Below, one piece after another: positions 1-7,423 of a stretch of DNA of 50,768 nt. The DNA is taken from assembly GCA_009380095.1 (NCBI GenBank), contig WHSL01000013.1, positions 1 to 50,768 on the forward strand, written 5' to 3'. The notes beneath the pieces were generated by a model that saw nothing but the letters and a program-made list of their open reading frames with translations, had not been told where the DNA came from and did no database searches. This DNA comes from Streptosporangiales bacterium. GTDB taxonomy: Bacteria > Actinomycetota > Actinomycetes > Streptosporangiales > Streptosporangiaceae. Every line of letters begins with the position of its first letter. Within the stretch, counting starts at the first letter, position 1. Both the position numbers and the translations under genes were made by a program.

Positions 1-1
1 A

Positions 2-388
2 CGCCGACAAGGACTCCGCCGCGCACTGCGCCTCCCTCGTCGCGGCCCATCACCCACGTCCCGAAACGTCATCGACCTCACCACCGAACGAATCCGCCGC
101 CGCGAACGCCATCCCCGCCCCGGCCCCGGCCCCGGCAAAGGTCCTGGTCCTGGCCCTGGTCCTGGCCCTGGTCCTGGTCCTGGTCCTGGCCCTGGCCCTC
201 GACCTGGACCTGGACCTGGCCGACAAGGTCCAGGCAACGTGCGTCCAGACGACTCAAGGCCGGACGGCGCAGGTCCAGAGAGCAGCGGCCCACGGCGTAC
301 CGGATCGCGAGACACCAGGACCGAAGGTGCCATCAACGACGATTCCGGCCCGGACGGACCTCCCCCTGACCCCGACGAGCCGGCCTGA
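2..388 (+). pseudogene. 3' part of an unidentified, possibly frameshifted reading frame
   Basis: An open plus-strand frame enters from the left edge and stops at a TGA at 386-388. The first ~17 codons look coding (G/C third positions) in a different frame (frame 3, reading DKDSAAHCASLVAA). From about position 70 the coding-like frame is frame 2 (VIDLTTERIRRRER), followed by a Gly-Pro run and a charged tail. The change of best frame suggests one or two frameshifts, so this may be a decayed gene. No family is recognised. It could also be a non-coding junction where high GC keeps frames open. Confidence 0.25.
143..220. repeat. Hexamer repeat CCTGGT/CCTGGC, about 13 units
   Basis: Thirteen consecutive 6-bp units, mostly CCTGGT or CCTGGC and later CCTGGA or CCTCGA, run from 143 to 220. 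They follow a CCCCGG-rich stretch from about 115. In frame 2 they encode alternating Gly-Pro, in frame 3 Leu-Val/Ala/Asp, and on the minus strand Gln-Asp/Gly. Slippage expansion is the simplest origin. Confidence 0.8.
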
Positions 389-471
389 TCCGCCTTACGG
401 TGACCGGGTCTCGAATCGCGTTGGGCTTCTGGGGGCGGCGGGCTGGCCTTGGGAGGTCGCGGTGTCTCGGG

Positions 472-1530
472 TCAGGCGCGGGGGTGGGCGCGGCGGTAGG
501 TGGCGGTGAGGCGTTCGATGGAGACGTGGGTGTAGATCTGGGTCGTCGCCAGTGAGGAGTGGCCCAACATCTCCTGGACGCTGCGGAGGTCCGCGCCACC
601 CTCCAGGAGGTGGGTGGCGGCGCTGTGTCGCAGGCCGTGCGGTCCGATGTCGGGGAGGCCCGGCCGCCGGGCCAACAGGCCGTGAACGGCGCGGCGGGCG
701 CTGCGCGGATTGAGCCGGCCGCCACGTTCGCCGAGGAACAGCGCCGCACCGCTACGCGGGCCGGCGAACGACGGGCGACCCTGCTGCGACCAGACCTCGA
801 CGGCGCTGATGGCGGGGACACCGATCGGCACCGTCCGCTCCTTGGCGCCCTTACCGAGCACGCGGATCGTCCGGCGGTGCCAGTCGATGTCGTCGATGTC
901 CAGACCGCAGAGCTCGCTGACCCGGATCGCCGTCCCGTACAGCACCTCCGCCAGCGCAAGATCCCGCAGCGCCTTTGGCCCCCCGGGCCGCTGCTCGGCC
1001 CTCGCGGTCTCAGGATGGGCATGATCTGGCAGGGCGGGGTCGGGCGGTGCGGGATCTGGCGGTGCGGAGTCGGGCGGTGCGGAGTCGGGCGGTGCGGAGT
1101 CGGGCGGTGCGGAGTCGGGCGGTGCGGGGGCGAGGAGGGCGGCGGCCTCGTCTTGGCGGAGGACCTCGGGGAGGCGGCGGTGCGCCTTCGGGCTGCCGAT
1201 GAGCAGGCCGGGGTCGGTCTCCAGGAGACCGCGGCGGTGCAGGTGGGCGGTGAATCCGCGGGCCGCGGAGATGCGCCGTGCCTGCGTGGAGCGGGCCGCG
1301 CCGCCCGCGTGCAGGGCCGCGAGCCACGCGCGCAACAAGGGCAGGGTGAGACCGCGGAGATCCTCCACGCCGGCGGCGTACGCGTGCCGGAGCAGGCCCG
1401 TGACGTCACCGACGTAGGCGCGGACCGTGTGGGGGGAGCGGCCGCGATCCATCTCCAGGTGCCGGCCGAACTCCGCGAGGGCCCGCGTGAACGACTCGGG
1501 CAGATCGCCGCTTTCCGCACGCTTGGCCAT
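472..1530 (-). CDS. xerC: XerC/XerD-like tyrosine recombinase
   Basis: Site-specific recombinase of the chromosome-dimer-resolution family. The N-terminal SAM-like core-binding domain is at about residues 10-110 (motif SPHTVRAYVGDV). The catalytic domain follows, with Arg in GTAIRVSEL (R203), Lys in GKGAKER, HxxR in HGLRH (H298, R301), His in LGHSS (H324) and the nucleophile Tyr in TQIYTHV (Y333). All catalytic residues are present, so it is probably active. The start is ATG 1530, because residues upstream of it overlap dprA and do not match the family. The Shine-Dalgarno sequence is weak. It lies 31 bp after dprA, in the usual actinobacterial dprA-xerC order. Residues ~138-170, between the two domains, are an unusual PPDSA repeat insert. 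It could be a divergent integrase instead of the housekeeping XerC, but context favours XerC. Confidence 0.9.
   Translation of the reverse strand: MAKRAESGDLPESFTRALAEFGRHLEMDRGRSPHTVRAYVGDVTGLLRHAYAAGVEDLRGLTLPLLRAWLAALHAGGAARSTQARRISAARGFTAHLHRRGLLETDPGLLIGSPKAHRRLPEVLRQDEAAALLAPAPPDSAPPDSAPPDSAPPDSAPPDPAPPDPALPDHAHPETARAEQRPGGPKALRDLALAEVLYGTAIRVSELCGLDIDDIDWHRRTIRVLGKGAKERTVPIGVPAISAVEVWSQQGRPSFAGPRSGAALFLGERGGRLNPRSARRAVHGLLARRPGLPDIGPHGLRHSAATHLLEGGADLRSVQEMLGHSSLATTQIYTHVSIERLTATYRRAHPRA
1036..1125. repeat. 15-bp tandem repeat inside xerC, six units
   Basis: Units are GGAGTCGGGCGGTGC on the plus strand. Four identical copies span 1066-1125, preceded by two variants (1036-1050, 1051-1065) and a more degenerate unit at 1021-1035. 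On the coding strand each unit gives Ala-Pro-Pro-Asp-Ser. Because the unit is a multiple of three, copy-number change keeps xerC in frame. The repeat sits in the linker between the core-binding and catalytic domains. Confidence 0.9.
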
Positions 1531-1561
1531 GCCGCAACGGTGCGCAGCCCACTCCCCCAGG

Positions 1562-3154
1562 TCAAGCACCGCCACGCGGCCCCGCACCACCTCCCGCAGC
1601 TTCGCCGCCCCGGCCGCCTCTCTGCGGTGGGTCCACGGTGGTGCGGTCGGTGCGGACATGGGTGGTCGAGGGTGGGTGGAGGGCCGAGTCGGGGGTTGAG
1701 GGTGGATCGGGGGTTGAGGGTGGGTGGGGGCGGAGGCGCCAGCCGGTCTCGGTGTGGTCGATGAAGCCGGCGGCGGCGAGGAGACCGAGGCTGCGGAGGG
1801 TGTCCTCGATGGGGTGGCCGGCCGTGGTGGCGATCACCGCCGGGCCTGCGGAGCCGCGGGCGGGGACGGCGTCGAGGACGGACAGGCTGATCGGGCCGAG
1901 TTCGTCGCGGGGTAGCACCGGGCCGCGTGGGCGGGGGGTCGCATTGGTGCTGAGCGCGCCGACGTGGTCGAGGACGTCGGCGATGCCGGTCACGCAGCAT
2001 GCGGCCCACTCGCGCAGCAGCATGTGGCAGCCTTCGGAGTACTCCGAGGTGACCGGGCCGGGGACGGCCATCAGTGGGCGGCCGAGATCGCGTGCGTAGC
2101 GTGCGGTGTTGATCGCGCCGCTGCGGGCCGCGGCCTCGACGATCACGGTGCCGCGGCTGAGGGCCGCGATCACCCGGTTGCGGATCAGGAACTGCATGCG
2201 GCGCGGATGCCAGCCTGGTGGCCACTCGCTGATCAGCACGCCGCGGCTCGCCACCTCGGCGAACAGCCCTGCGTGACCGCGTGGGTAGACGACGTCCACG
2301 CCGCAGGCCAGCACCACCACGGTGGGGCCGCCCGCGGCGAGGGCGCCCCGGTGCACCGACCCGTCGATCCCGTAGGCGCCGCCGGACACGGGGGCCCAGC
2401 CGCGTTCGGCCAGGTCGGCACCGAGGCCGATCGCCACGTGGGCGCCGTAGGCGGTGCTGTTGCGTGCCCCCACGACCGACACCGACTCCAGGCAGGAGTG
2501 CCTCAGGTCGGCCGTGCCCCGCACCCAGAGCAGGTACGGCTGGGCGGTGCCCAGCGCCTCGAGCTGGGTCGGCCACTCGGGGTCGCCCGGCGCGACGAGC
2601 CGTGCCCCGGTGGCCCGGGCGACGACGAGCGGATCCGGGGCGGTGGCGCGGGCGGTGAGGCGGGAGCGCCAGCCCGACAGGCGGCGGGCGGCGGCGATCT
2701 CGTGGGCGTGCTCCGGGTCGTGCTCTCCGGCCAGCTCCAGGAGTTCGCCAGGCGTGGCCGTGCGGATCCGGGCCAGCACCTCGGTGGCGGGCATGCGGGC
2801 CAGCAATTCCCCCATCAGCCGATCCGCCGGCTCCGCCAGATGCGCGAGCACCGCCCGCGCCCGATGGTCGGACCACCGCCCCCGGACACGGCCCAGCGCC
2901 GCCGCCCCACCCCCTTCGGCCGCCCCACCATCACCGCGGCCCCCCGAGGCCGCACCATCACGAGACGCGGGCACGGAAGGCTCGGATGGTTGGCCGCCCG
3001 CGCCGCCACCGCCCGCCCGCGCCGTGCCATCGCCCGAGGTGGGCGCGGAAGGCTCGGGTGGATGGTTGCCCGAGGTGGGGGCGGTCCGGGGCGCACCGGC
3101 GTTCGAGGTGGGGATGGAAGGGTCTGTGGGGGGTGGGGGCGGGGGTGGGGTCAT
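1562..3154 (-). CDS. dprA: DNA processing protein DprA
   Basis: Binds single-stranded DNA and loads RecA in transformation; its role in actinomycetes is less clear. 530 residues. A Pro/Gly/Ser/Ala-rich, probably disordered N-terminus covers about residues 1-95. A helical SAM-like region follows, then the Rossmann-like DNA-binding core with VVGARNS and SGGAYGIDGSVHRGAL, and LRNRVIAALS-type segments. A winged-helix-like C-terminal domain lies around residues 420-490 (PIEDTLRSLGLLAAAGFI), then a low-complexity tail. Start ATG 3154 overlaps the comM stop by 4 bp (ATGA), indicating translational coupling. The family usually has about 300-400 residues; the extra length is all in the low-complexity ends. 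Confidence 0.93.
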   Translation of the reverse strand: MTPPPPPPPTDPSIPTSNAGAPRTAPTSGNHPPEPSAPTSGDGTARAGGGGAGGQPSEPSVPASRDGAASGGRGDGGAAEGGGAAALGRVRGRWSDHRARAVLAHLAEPADRLMGELLARMPATEVLARIRTATPGELLELAGEHDPEHAHEIAAARRLSGWRSRLTARATAPDPLVVARATGARLVAPGDPEWPTQLEALGTAQPYLLWVRGTADLRHSCLESVSVVGARNSTAYGAHVAIGLGADLAERGWAPVSGGAYGIDGSVHRGALAAGGPTVVVLACGVDVVYPRGHAGLFAEVASRGVLISEWPPGWHPRRMQFLIRNRVIAALSRGTVIVEAAARSGAINTARYARDLGRPLMAVPGPVTSEYSEGCHMLLREWAACCVTGIADVLDHVGALSTNATPRPRGPVLPRDELGPISLSVLDAVPARGSAGPAVIATTAGHPIEDTLRSLGLLAAAGFIDHTETGWRLRPHPPSTPDPPSTPDSALHPPSTTHVRTDRTTVDPPQRGGRGGEAAGGGAGPRGGA

Positions 3155-4671
3155 GGGTGGGCTCCTTGCCAGAGGGCTAGGCCGAAGGCGGTGTCTTCGG
3201 GGGTGGGGCGGTCGCGGCCGGCGAGGTCGGCGAGGGTCCAGGAGAGGCGGAGGACGCGGTCGACGCCGCGGGCGCTGAGTTGGCCGCGGTCGAGGGCGGT
3301 TTCGAGGCGGTGGATGGCGGCGTCGGCGGGGCGGTAGTCGCGGCGGAGGACCGGACCGGGGAGTTGGGCGTTGGATCGCCAGGGTGTGCCGGTGAGCCTT
3401 CGCGTCGCGCGGCGCCGGGCCTCCGCCACGCGCTGGGCGACCGTGGCGCTGGACTCGGCGAAGGCGCGGTCGGCCAGTAGCTCGGCGCGGCCCACCGGAT
3501 GGAGGGACACCTTCACGTCGATCCGGTCCAGCAGTGGGCCGGACAGTTTGGACAGGTAGCGCCGGCGCCGGTCGGGCGGGCAGAGGCAGCCGCGGGTGCC
3601 GGTGCGCGAGCACGGGCACGGGTTGGCCGCGAGCACCAGCATGAAACGGGCCGGCAGGCGCACCGACATCCACGCCCGGGCGAGGTGGATCTCGCCGGTC
3701 TCCAGGGGCTGCCGTAGCGCGTCGAGGGCGCCGCGGTCGAACTCGGGGGCCTCGTCGAGGAACAGGACGCCGTTGTGGGCGAGCGAGGCGGCGCCCGGCC
3801 GGACCCGGCCCGAGCCGCCGCCGACGATCGCGGGCTTGCTGGAGGTGTGGTGCGGGTCGCGGAACGGCGGCCGGTCGATCAGCGGATGCCCCCGTGGCAG
3901 CAGGCCCGCCACCGAGTGGATGGCGGTCGTCTCGATCGCCTCGGCGCGGCTCAGCGGCGGAAGGATCGTGGTGAGCCGCTCGGCGAGCATGCTCTTGCCG
4001 GTCCCCGGCGGGCCCAGCATCCACAGGTTGTGGCCACCGGCCGCGCAGATCTCCAGCGCGCGCCGGGCGAGCGGCTGCCCGAGCACGTCGGACAGGTCAC
4101 CGACGCCCCTCGCGGGCGGCCCGGGGAGCGGCTCCGCCGGAGGGTCGTCGGGGACGGACCGGCCGCTCAGGTACGCGAGCACGCCGGCCAGGGACGCGGC
4201 CGGGATCACCCGCACGCCCTCCACCAGCCGCGCCTCCGGCAGGCAGGACTCGGGCACCACCGCGCGGCGGCACCCGGCCGCGACCGCCGCCAGCACCGCG
4301 GGCAGCACGCCCGGCACCGGATGGAGCCGGCCGTCGAGGCCGAGCTCCCCCAGCAGCACCGCGTCGTCCAGCGACGACACCGGCACCGAGCCGGCGGCCG
4401 CGAGCACCGCCACCGCGATGGCCAGGTCGAACCCGCTCCCCCGCTTCGGCAGGCTGGCGGGGCCGAGGCTGACCGTGATCCGCGTGTCCGGCCAGTCCTC
4501 CGCGCTGTTGATCACGGCGGCGCGGATCCGGTCCCGCGCCTCGCGGAGCGCCGTGTCGGGAAGGCCCACGAGGTGGAGCCCGGCCAGGCCTGCGGCGATG
4601 TGCGCCTCGACCTCGACCATGTGGCCCTCGACGCCCACGAGGGCCACCGAGCGCGTGCGGGCGAGGCTCAC
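3151..4671 (-). CDS. comM: YifB/ComM-family Mg-chelatase-like AAA+ ATPase
   Basis: Hexameric AAA+ protein that promotes branch migration during natural transformation in other bacteria. 506 residues, the normal family length. The N-terminal Lon-protease-like ChlI fold spans residues 1-170 (LPDTALREARDRIRAA). The AAA+ core has Walker A GPPGTGKSM and Walker B FLDEAPEF. The conserved NPCPCS...GC.C Cys-rich segment and the C-terminal Mg-chelatase-like domain (RAYDRVLR type, here ARGVDRVLRLSWT) follow. The start is GTG 4671, overlapping the yraN stop by 4 bp (GTGA). An earlier in-frame Met at 4785 lies inside yraN and adds an Arg-rich segment unlike the family. It is co-transcribed with yraN and dprA. 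Confidence 0.95.
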   Translation of the reverse strand: MSLARTRSVALVGVEGHMVEVEAHIAAGLAGLHLVGLPDTALREARDRIRAAVINSAEDWPDTRITVSLGPASLPKRGSGFDLAIAVAVLAAAGSVPVSSLDDAVLLGELGLDGRLHPVPGVLPAVLAAVAAGCRRAVVPESCLPEARLVEGVRVIPAASLAGVLAYLSGRSVPDDPPAEPLPGPPARGVGDLSDVLGQPLARRALEICAAGGHNLWMLGPPGTGKSMLAERLTTILPPLSRAEAIETTAIHSVAGLLPRGHPLIDRPPFRDPHHTSSKPAIVGGGSGRVRPGAASLAHNGVLFLDEAPEFDRGALDALRQPLETGEIHLARAWMSVRLPARFMLVLAANPCPCSRTGTRGCLCPPDRRRRYLSKLSGPLLDRIDVKVSLHPVGRAELLADRAFAESSATVAQRVAEARRRATRRLTGTPWRSNAQLPGPVLRRDYRPADAAIHRLETALDRGQLSARGVDRVLRLSWTLADLAGRDRPTPEDTAFGLALWQGAHP

Positions 4672-5030
4672 GGCGACACCCCGCGCAGGTGCCGTAGCTC
4701 GGTCACGGTCTCGCCGCGCACGGCGAGGGCGACGAGGTCGATCCGCACCCGGGCGGCGCGCTCGGTCGGGTGCTCGGCGAGCCACACGCCGACGAGGGCC
4801 TGTAATCGGCGGAGCTTGGCCGGGGTGAGGACCTCGGTGAGCCCGCCGTACCGCGTGCCGCGGCGGGTCTTCACCTCACAGAAGACGAGGGTCGGCCCGC
4901 TGCGGGCGACGACGTCGATCTCGCCGTGCCGGCAACGCCAGTTGCGCTCCAGCACGACCATCCCGAGGGAGCGCAGATAGCGCACCGCGGTCTCTTCCCC
5001 GAACCGGCCCAGCATGTCCTTCGCGCGCAT
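4668..5030 (-). CDS. yraN: YraN/UPF0102 family endonuclease-like protein
   Basis: 120-residue protein of the UPF0102 family, a restriction-endonuclease-like fold usually next to comM or rnhB. Visible motifs are GRFGEETAVRYL, the core GEIDVVARSG, and FCEVKTRRG (the E-x-K of the PD-(D/E)xK fold), then RIDLVALA. I chose ATG 5030, preceded by GGAGG seven to eight bases upstream. The in-frame GTG at 5039 overlaps that ribosome-binding site and is unlikely. It is the first gene of the comM-dprA-xerC operon. Its biochemical role is not established. Confidence 0.92.
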   Translation of the reverse strand: MRAKDMLGRFGEETAVRYLRSLGMVVLERNWRCRHGEIDVVARSGPTLVFCEVKTRRGTRYGGLTEVLTPAKLRRLQALVGVWLAEHPTERAARVRIDLVALAVRGETVTELRHLRGVSP

Positions 5031-5095
5031 GGCGACCACCTCCGGGCATCACGTTGCCGGAGGGGGTGGGGTGGGAGGGGGGCCGAGCGGGGTTC

Positions 5096-5166
5096 TGTGG
5101 AGAACGGGCCCCGGGGACGGCGCCTGTGGAAAAGGGCGCGGGGCTCGGCTCAGGGCCTGTGGAGAA
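5096..5166 (-). promoter_or_regulatory. Three DnaA-box-like sites upstream of the yraN-comM-dprA operon
   Basis: Three 9-mers sit in the 186-bp gap in front of yraN: TTCTCCACA (5096-5104), TTTTCCACA (5125-5133) and TTCTCCACA (5158-5166), read on the minus strand. TTTTCCACA fits the general DnaA-box consensus TTWTNCACA, and the others differ from it by one base. They are spaced 29 and 33 bp, close to three helical turns each, so would lie on about the same DNA face. They share flanking sequence, so they may instead be an imperfect ~30-bp tandem repeat without DnaA function. Confidence 0.45.
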
Positions 5167-5216
5167 ACGGGCGCGGACCACGTACGGCCCGGGCGGCCGC
5201 GAACGGGGGCGAGCGG

Positions 5217-5600
5217 CTACGGAACCTCGTGCGGCGGCTCGACCCGCGGGTCCACCTCGCCGTCGGGACGGCCCGGGACGGCGTTGGAGGTCTCCGTCAC
5301 CCGCTCCACCTCGCCGTCCTCCGAGTCGGCCCGTACGGCCTGTACCGCGGGTGCGTCGGCGGGCGCGTCCACGGCGGGGACGGCGTCCGGCAGCGGGCTC
5401 GGCGACGGGGTGGGCAGGGCCGTGCCGGCGCCCTGCGAGCCGAGCTCCTCGTTGCGCCGTACGGCCAGCTGGTCCGGCTCCTCCTCGGGGCTCGCCGGGA
5501 TCGGCTCCTCACGCCGCTGGTTGGTCCTCGGGACTTCCTGCGTCATACCGGAGCCGTACCCGGCACCGGACGCGCCGAACGTCGCCGGGACCTTTTCCAC
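5217..5600 (-). CDS. Hypothetical Pro/Glu/Ala-rich acidic protein
   Basis: 127 residues from GTG 5600, or 109 from ATG 5546. GTG 5600 has a GAGG about ten bases upstream and starts 12 bp after the LURP-one-related gene, so I prefer it. The sequence is low in hydrophobics and rich in Pro, Glu, Asp, Ala and Arg, with no signal peptide or membrane segment. It looks intrinsically disordered. The codon pattern is coding-like in this frame. No family was recognised. It sits between the LURP-one-related gene and the yraN operon. Confidence 0.55.
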   Translation of the reverse strand: MEKVPATFGASGAGYGSGMTQEVPRTNQRREEPIPASPEEEPDQLAVRRNEELGSQGAGTALPTPSPSPLPDAVPAVDAPADAPAVQAVRADSEDGEVERVTETSNAVPGRPDGEVDPRVEPPHEVP

Positions 5601-5612
5601 CGACAGGCGGCC

Positions 5613-6191
5613 TCAGCGGGCCTGCAGCGCGTCCAGCGCGACGGCCATCGCGATCGCCAGCCGGCGGTCCAGGTACGGGTCCGCGATCTCCAGCAGGTAC
5701 GTGTCGCGCAGCGCGACCTTCCTGTCGATCCGCATCAGCGGCTGGCCCTGCCGCTCGAAGTCGAAGTGGAACGGGAACATGGCGGCGAAGTCGCTGAACC
5801 GGCGGAGCACGGCGAGCACACCGCTGCGCTCCTGGCCCTTGGCCGGCGGCTGGCCGGCCGGCTCCAGGTGCCACGTGGAGCGGAACAGAGATGCCTTGGC
5901 GTCCTTGCGGAACAGGCCGAGCGCCTCGTTCTGGGGGGTGAAGACGTCGTACGTGGCGCCGAAGTCGATCACGCTGCGGGCCTTGAACCGGAAGACCTCG
6001 TACCGCTTCGACTCGTCCGTGTAGAACGTGACCTCTTCCTTGAACTTGAAGCGGGCCTGCTCCACGTACGCGACCGTGGGGCCGGGCTTGCCGTCCGGGA
6101 GCGGCACCGACACCACGTACCGGTTCGCCATCGGGGTGATCTTCTGCTTGATCACGAACCGGGGCTGCTGTTGAACGTTGACCTGAGACAT
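5613..6191 (-). CDS. LURP-one-related / tubby-fold protein
   Basis: 192 residues resembling the LURP-one-related (LOR) family, whose 12-strand barrel around a helix is shared with tubby proteins and phospholipid scramblases. Visible features are the N-terminal FVIKQKITPMANRY strand pair, alternating charged strands with a KEEVTFYTDE turn, and a long hydrophobic C-terminal helix (LAIAMAVALDAL). The start is ATG 6191; upstream in-frame residues are Arg-rich and unlike the family. The bacterial function is unknown, possibly lipid or phosphoinositide binding. It lies downstream of DUF2469 and may be co-transcribed. Confidence 0.8.
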   Translation of the reverse strand: MSQVNVQQQPRFVIKQKITPMANRYVVSVPLPDGKPGPTVAYVEQARFKFKEEVTFYTDESKRYEVFRFKARSVIDFGATYDVFTPQNEALGLFRKDAKASLFRSTWHLEPAGQPPAKGQERSGVLAVLRRFSDFAAMFPFHFDFERQGQPLMRIDRKVALRDTYLLEIADPYLDRRLAIAMAVALDALQAR

Positions 6192-6259
6192 GCGGAAAAT
6201 CCTGGCATAACCCGACACCCCCCGGTCCGGATCGGGACGGACGGCCGGATGAGGCGCGA

Positions 6260-6586
6260 TCAGCCGCCGAAGTCGGACTTGTCCGGGGGCTCCAGGTCGC
6301 TCTTGGCGAGCTCCTCCACGTTCACGTCCTTGAACGTCACCACGCGCACGTTCTTCACGAACCGGGCGGGCCGGTACATGTCCCACACCCAGGCGTCCTG
6401 CATGGACACCTCGAAGAACACGTCCCCGTTGCCCGCGGTCTTCACCTGCAGATCCACCTGGTTGGTCAGGTAGAACCGCCGCTCGGTCTCCACGACGTAG
6501 GAGAACAGCCCGACGACGTCGCGGTACTCCCGATAGAGCTGGAGCTCCATCTCGCTCTCGTACTTCTCGAGATCCTCTGCGCTCAT
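6260..6586 (-). CDS. DUF2469 domain protein
   Basis: 108-residue protein very typical of the actinobacterial DUF2469 family. It opens MSAEDLEKYESEMELQLYRE and contains VGLFSYVVETERRFYL and DVFFEVSMQDAWVWD, ending in VVTFKDVNVEEL. The start ATG 6586 is preceded by GGAG at good spacing. It lies directly downstream of rnhB, its usual neighbour. The function is unknown. The sequence is unusually well conserved for a protein of no assigned role. Confidence 0.95.
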   Translation of the reverse strand: MSAEDLEKYESEMELQLYREYRDVVGLFSYVVETERRFYLTNQVDLQVKTAGNGDVFFEVSMQDAWVWDMYRPARFVKNVRVVTFKDVNVEELAKSDLEPPDKSDFGG

Positions 6587-6622
6587 CGGCCGTTCACTCC
6601 TCCCCGCCGGGCGGTCGGCGGC

Positions 6623-7363
6623 TCATGCCGCCCCCGCCTCGTCCTTGTCATGGAACACAGGCTCGTCATCGATCTTGGCGATCTCCACTGTGACCTCACC
6701 CGCCCCGCCGGCGGCCCTGGCAACGTTGACGAACGAGAACCGGTGCTCGGGGCAGGGGCCGTGCTCGGCCAGCGCGCGGCGGTGCTCAGGGGTGACGTAC
6801 CCCTTGTGCGCGTCGAATGCGTAGTGCGGATGCCGGTCGTGCAACTCCGTCATGATCCGGTCCCGGGTCACCTTGGCCAGCACCGACGCGGCGGCCACGC
6901 ACGCGGCGACCTGGTCACCCTTCCACACCGCGAGGCTCGGCACGTCGATGCCGGGCACCGGGAAGCCGTCGGTGAGCACGTACGCCGGCCGCACGTCGAG
7001 CCGGGCCAGCGCCCGCCGCATCCCCGCGAGGTTGCACTGGTGCAGCCCGAAGCGGTCCACGTCCCCCGGGGGGATCATCACCACGCTGTGCGCGACCGCG
7101 CGCTTCACCACCTCGTCGAAGACCCGTTCCCGCACCGGGGGCGTGAGCCGTTTGGAGTCGGCGAGGTCCGGCACCTGCCCGCGGCGCCCCGGCGGCAGCA
7201 CGGCGGCCGCGACCACCAGCGGACCGGCGCAGGCTCCACGGCCCGCCTCATCGGCCCCCGCGACGAGTTCGAAACCGCCCCGGCCCAGCGCACGCTCGTA
7301 CGCGTACAGCCCACCGTCACGGCGGACCACGAACCGGGTGCGGATTGTGGCCTTATCGGTCAT
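6623..7363 (-). CDS. rnhB: Ribonuclease HII
   Basis: Cleaves RNA in RNA-DNA hybrids and initiates removal of misincorporated ribonucleotides. 246 residues. The acidic active site is visible as DE in AGADEAGRGACAGPLV (D38, E39), D132 in LTDGFPVPG and D168 in AKVTRDRIM. The core and the family motifs HKGYVTPEH and HRFSFVNV are intact. The N-terminal ~33 residues are an extra actinobacterial lead-in. Start ATG 7363. It lies downstream of lepB, in the common order rplS-lepB-rnhB. Confidence 0.96.
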   Translation of the reverse strand: MTDKATIRTRFVVRRDGGLYAYERALGRGGFELVAGADEAGRGACAGPLVVAAAVLPPGRRGQVPDLADSKRLTPPVRERVFDEVVKRAVAHSVVMIPPGDVDRFGLHQCNLAGMRRALARLDVRPAYVLTDGFPVPGIDVPSLAVWKGDQVAACVAAASVLAKVTRDRIMTELHDRHPHYAFDAHKGYVTPEHRRALAEHGPCPEHRFSFVNVARAAGGAGEVTVEIAKIDDEPVFHDKDEAGAA

Positions 7364-7423
7364 GACAATGGGCAGCGTACGCCCATTCGGCGAGACGGGA
7401 GAGCCTCCCCGCGTATCCGGGAC

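Noticed and set aside
1036-1125. CRISPR-like direct repeats
   Set aside because: Units abut without spacers and are multiples of three inside an open gene, so they are coding repeats.
472-1530. Mobile-element integrase
   Set aside because: No att-like repeats, excisionase or cargo genes are visible, and the dprA-xerC arrangement is the standard housekeeping one.
333-2876. An 847-codon open frame on the minus strand across xerC and dprA
   Set aside because: It runs out of phase with both genes, is Arg/Pro-rich throughout and its third positions are not G/C-enriched. Shadow frame.
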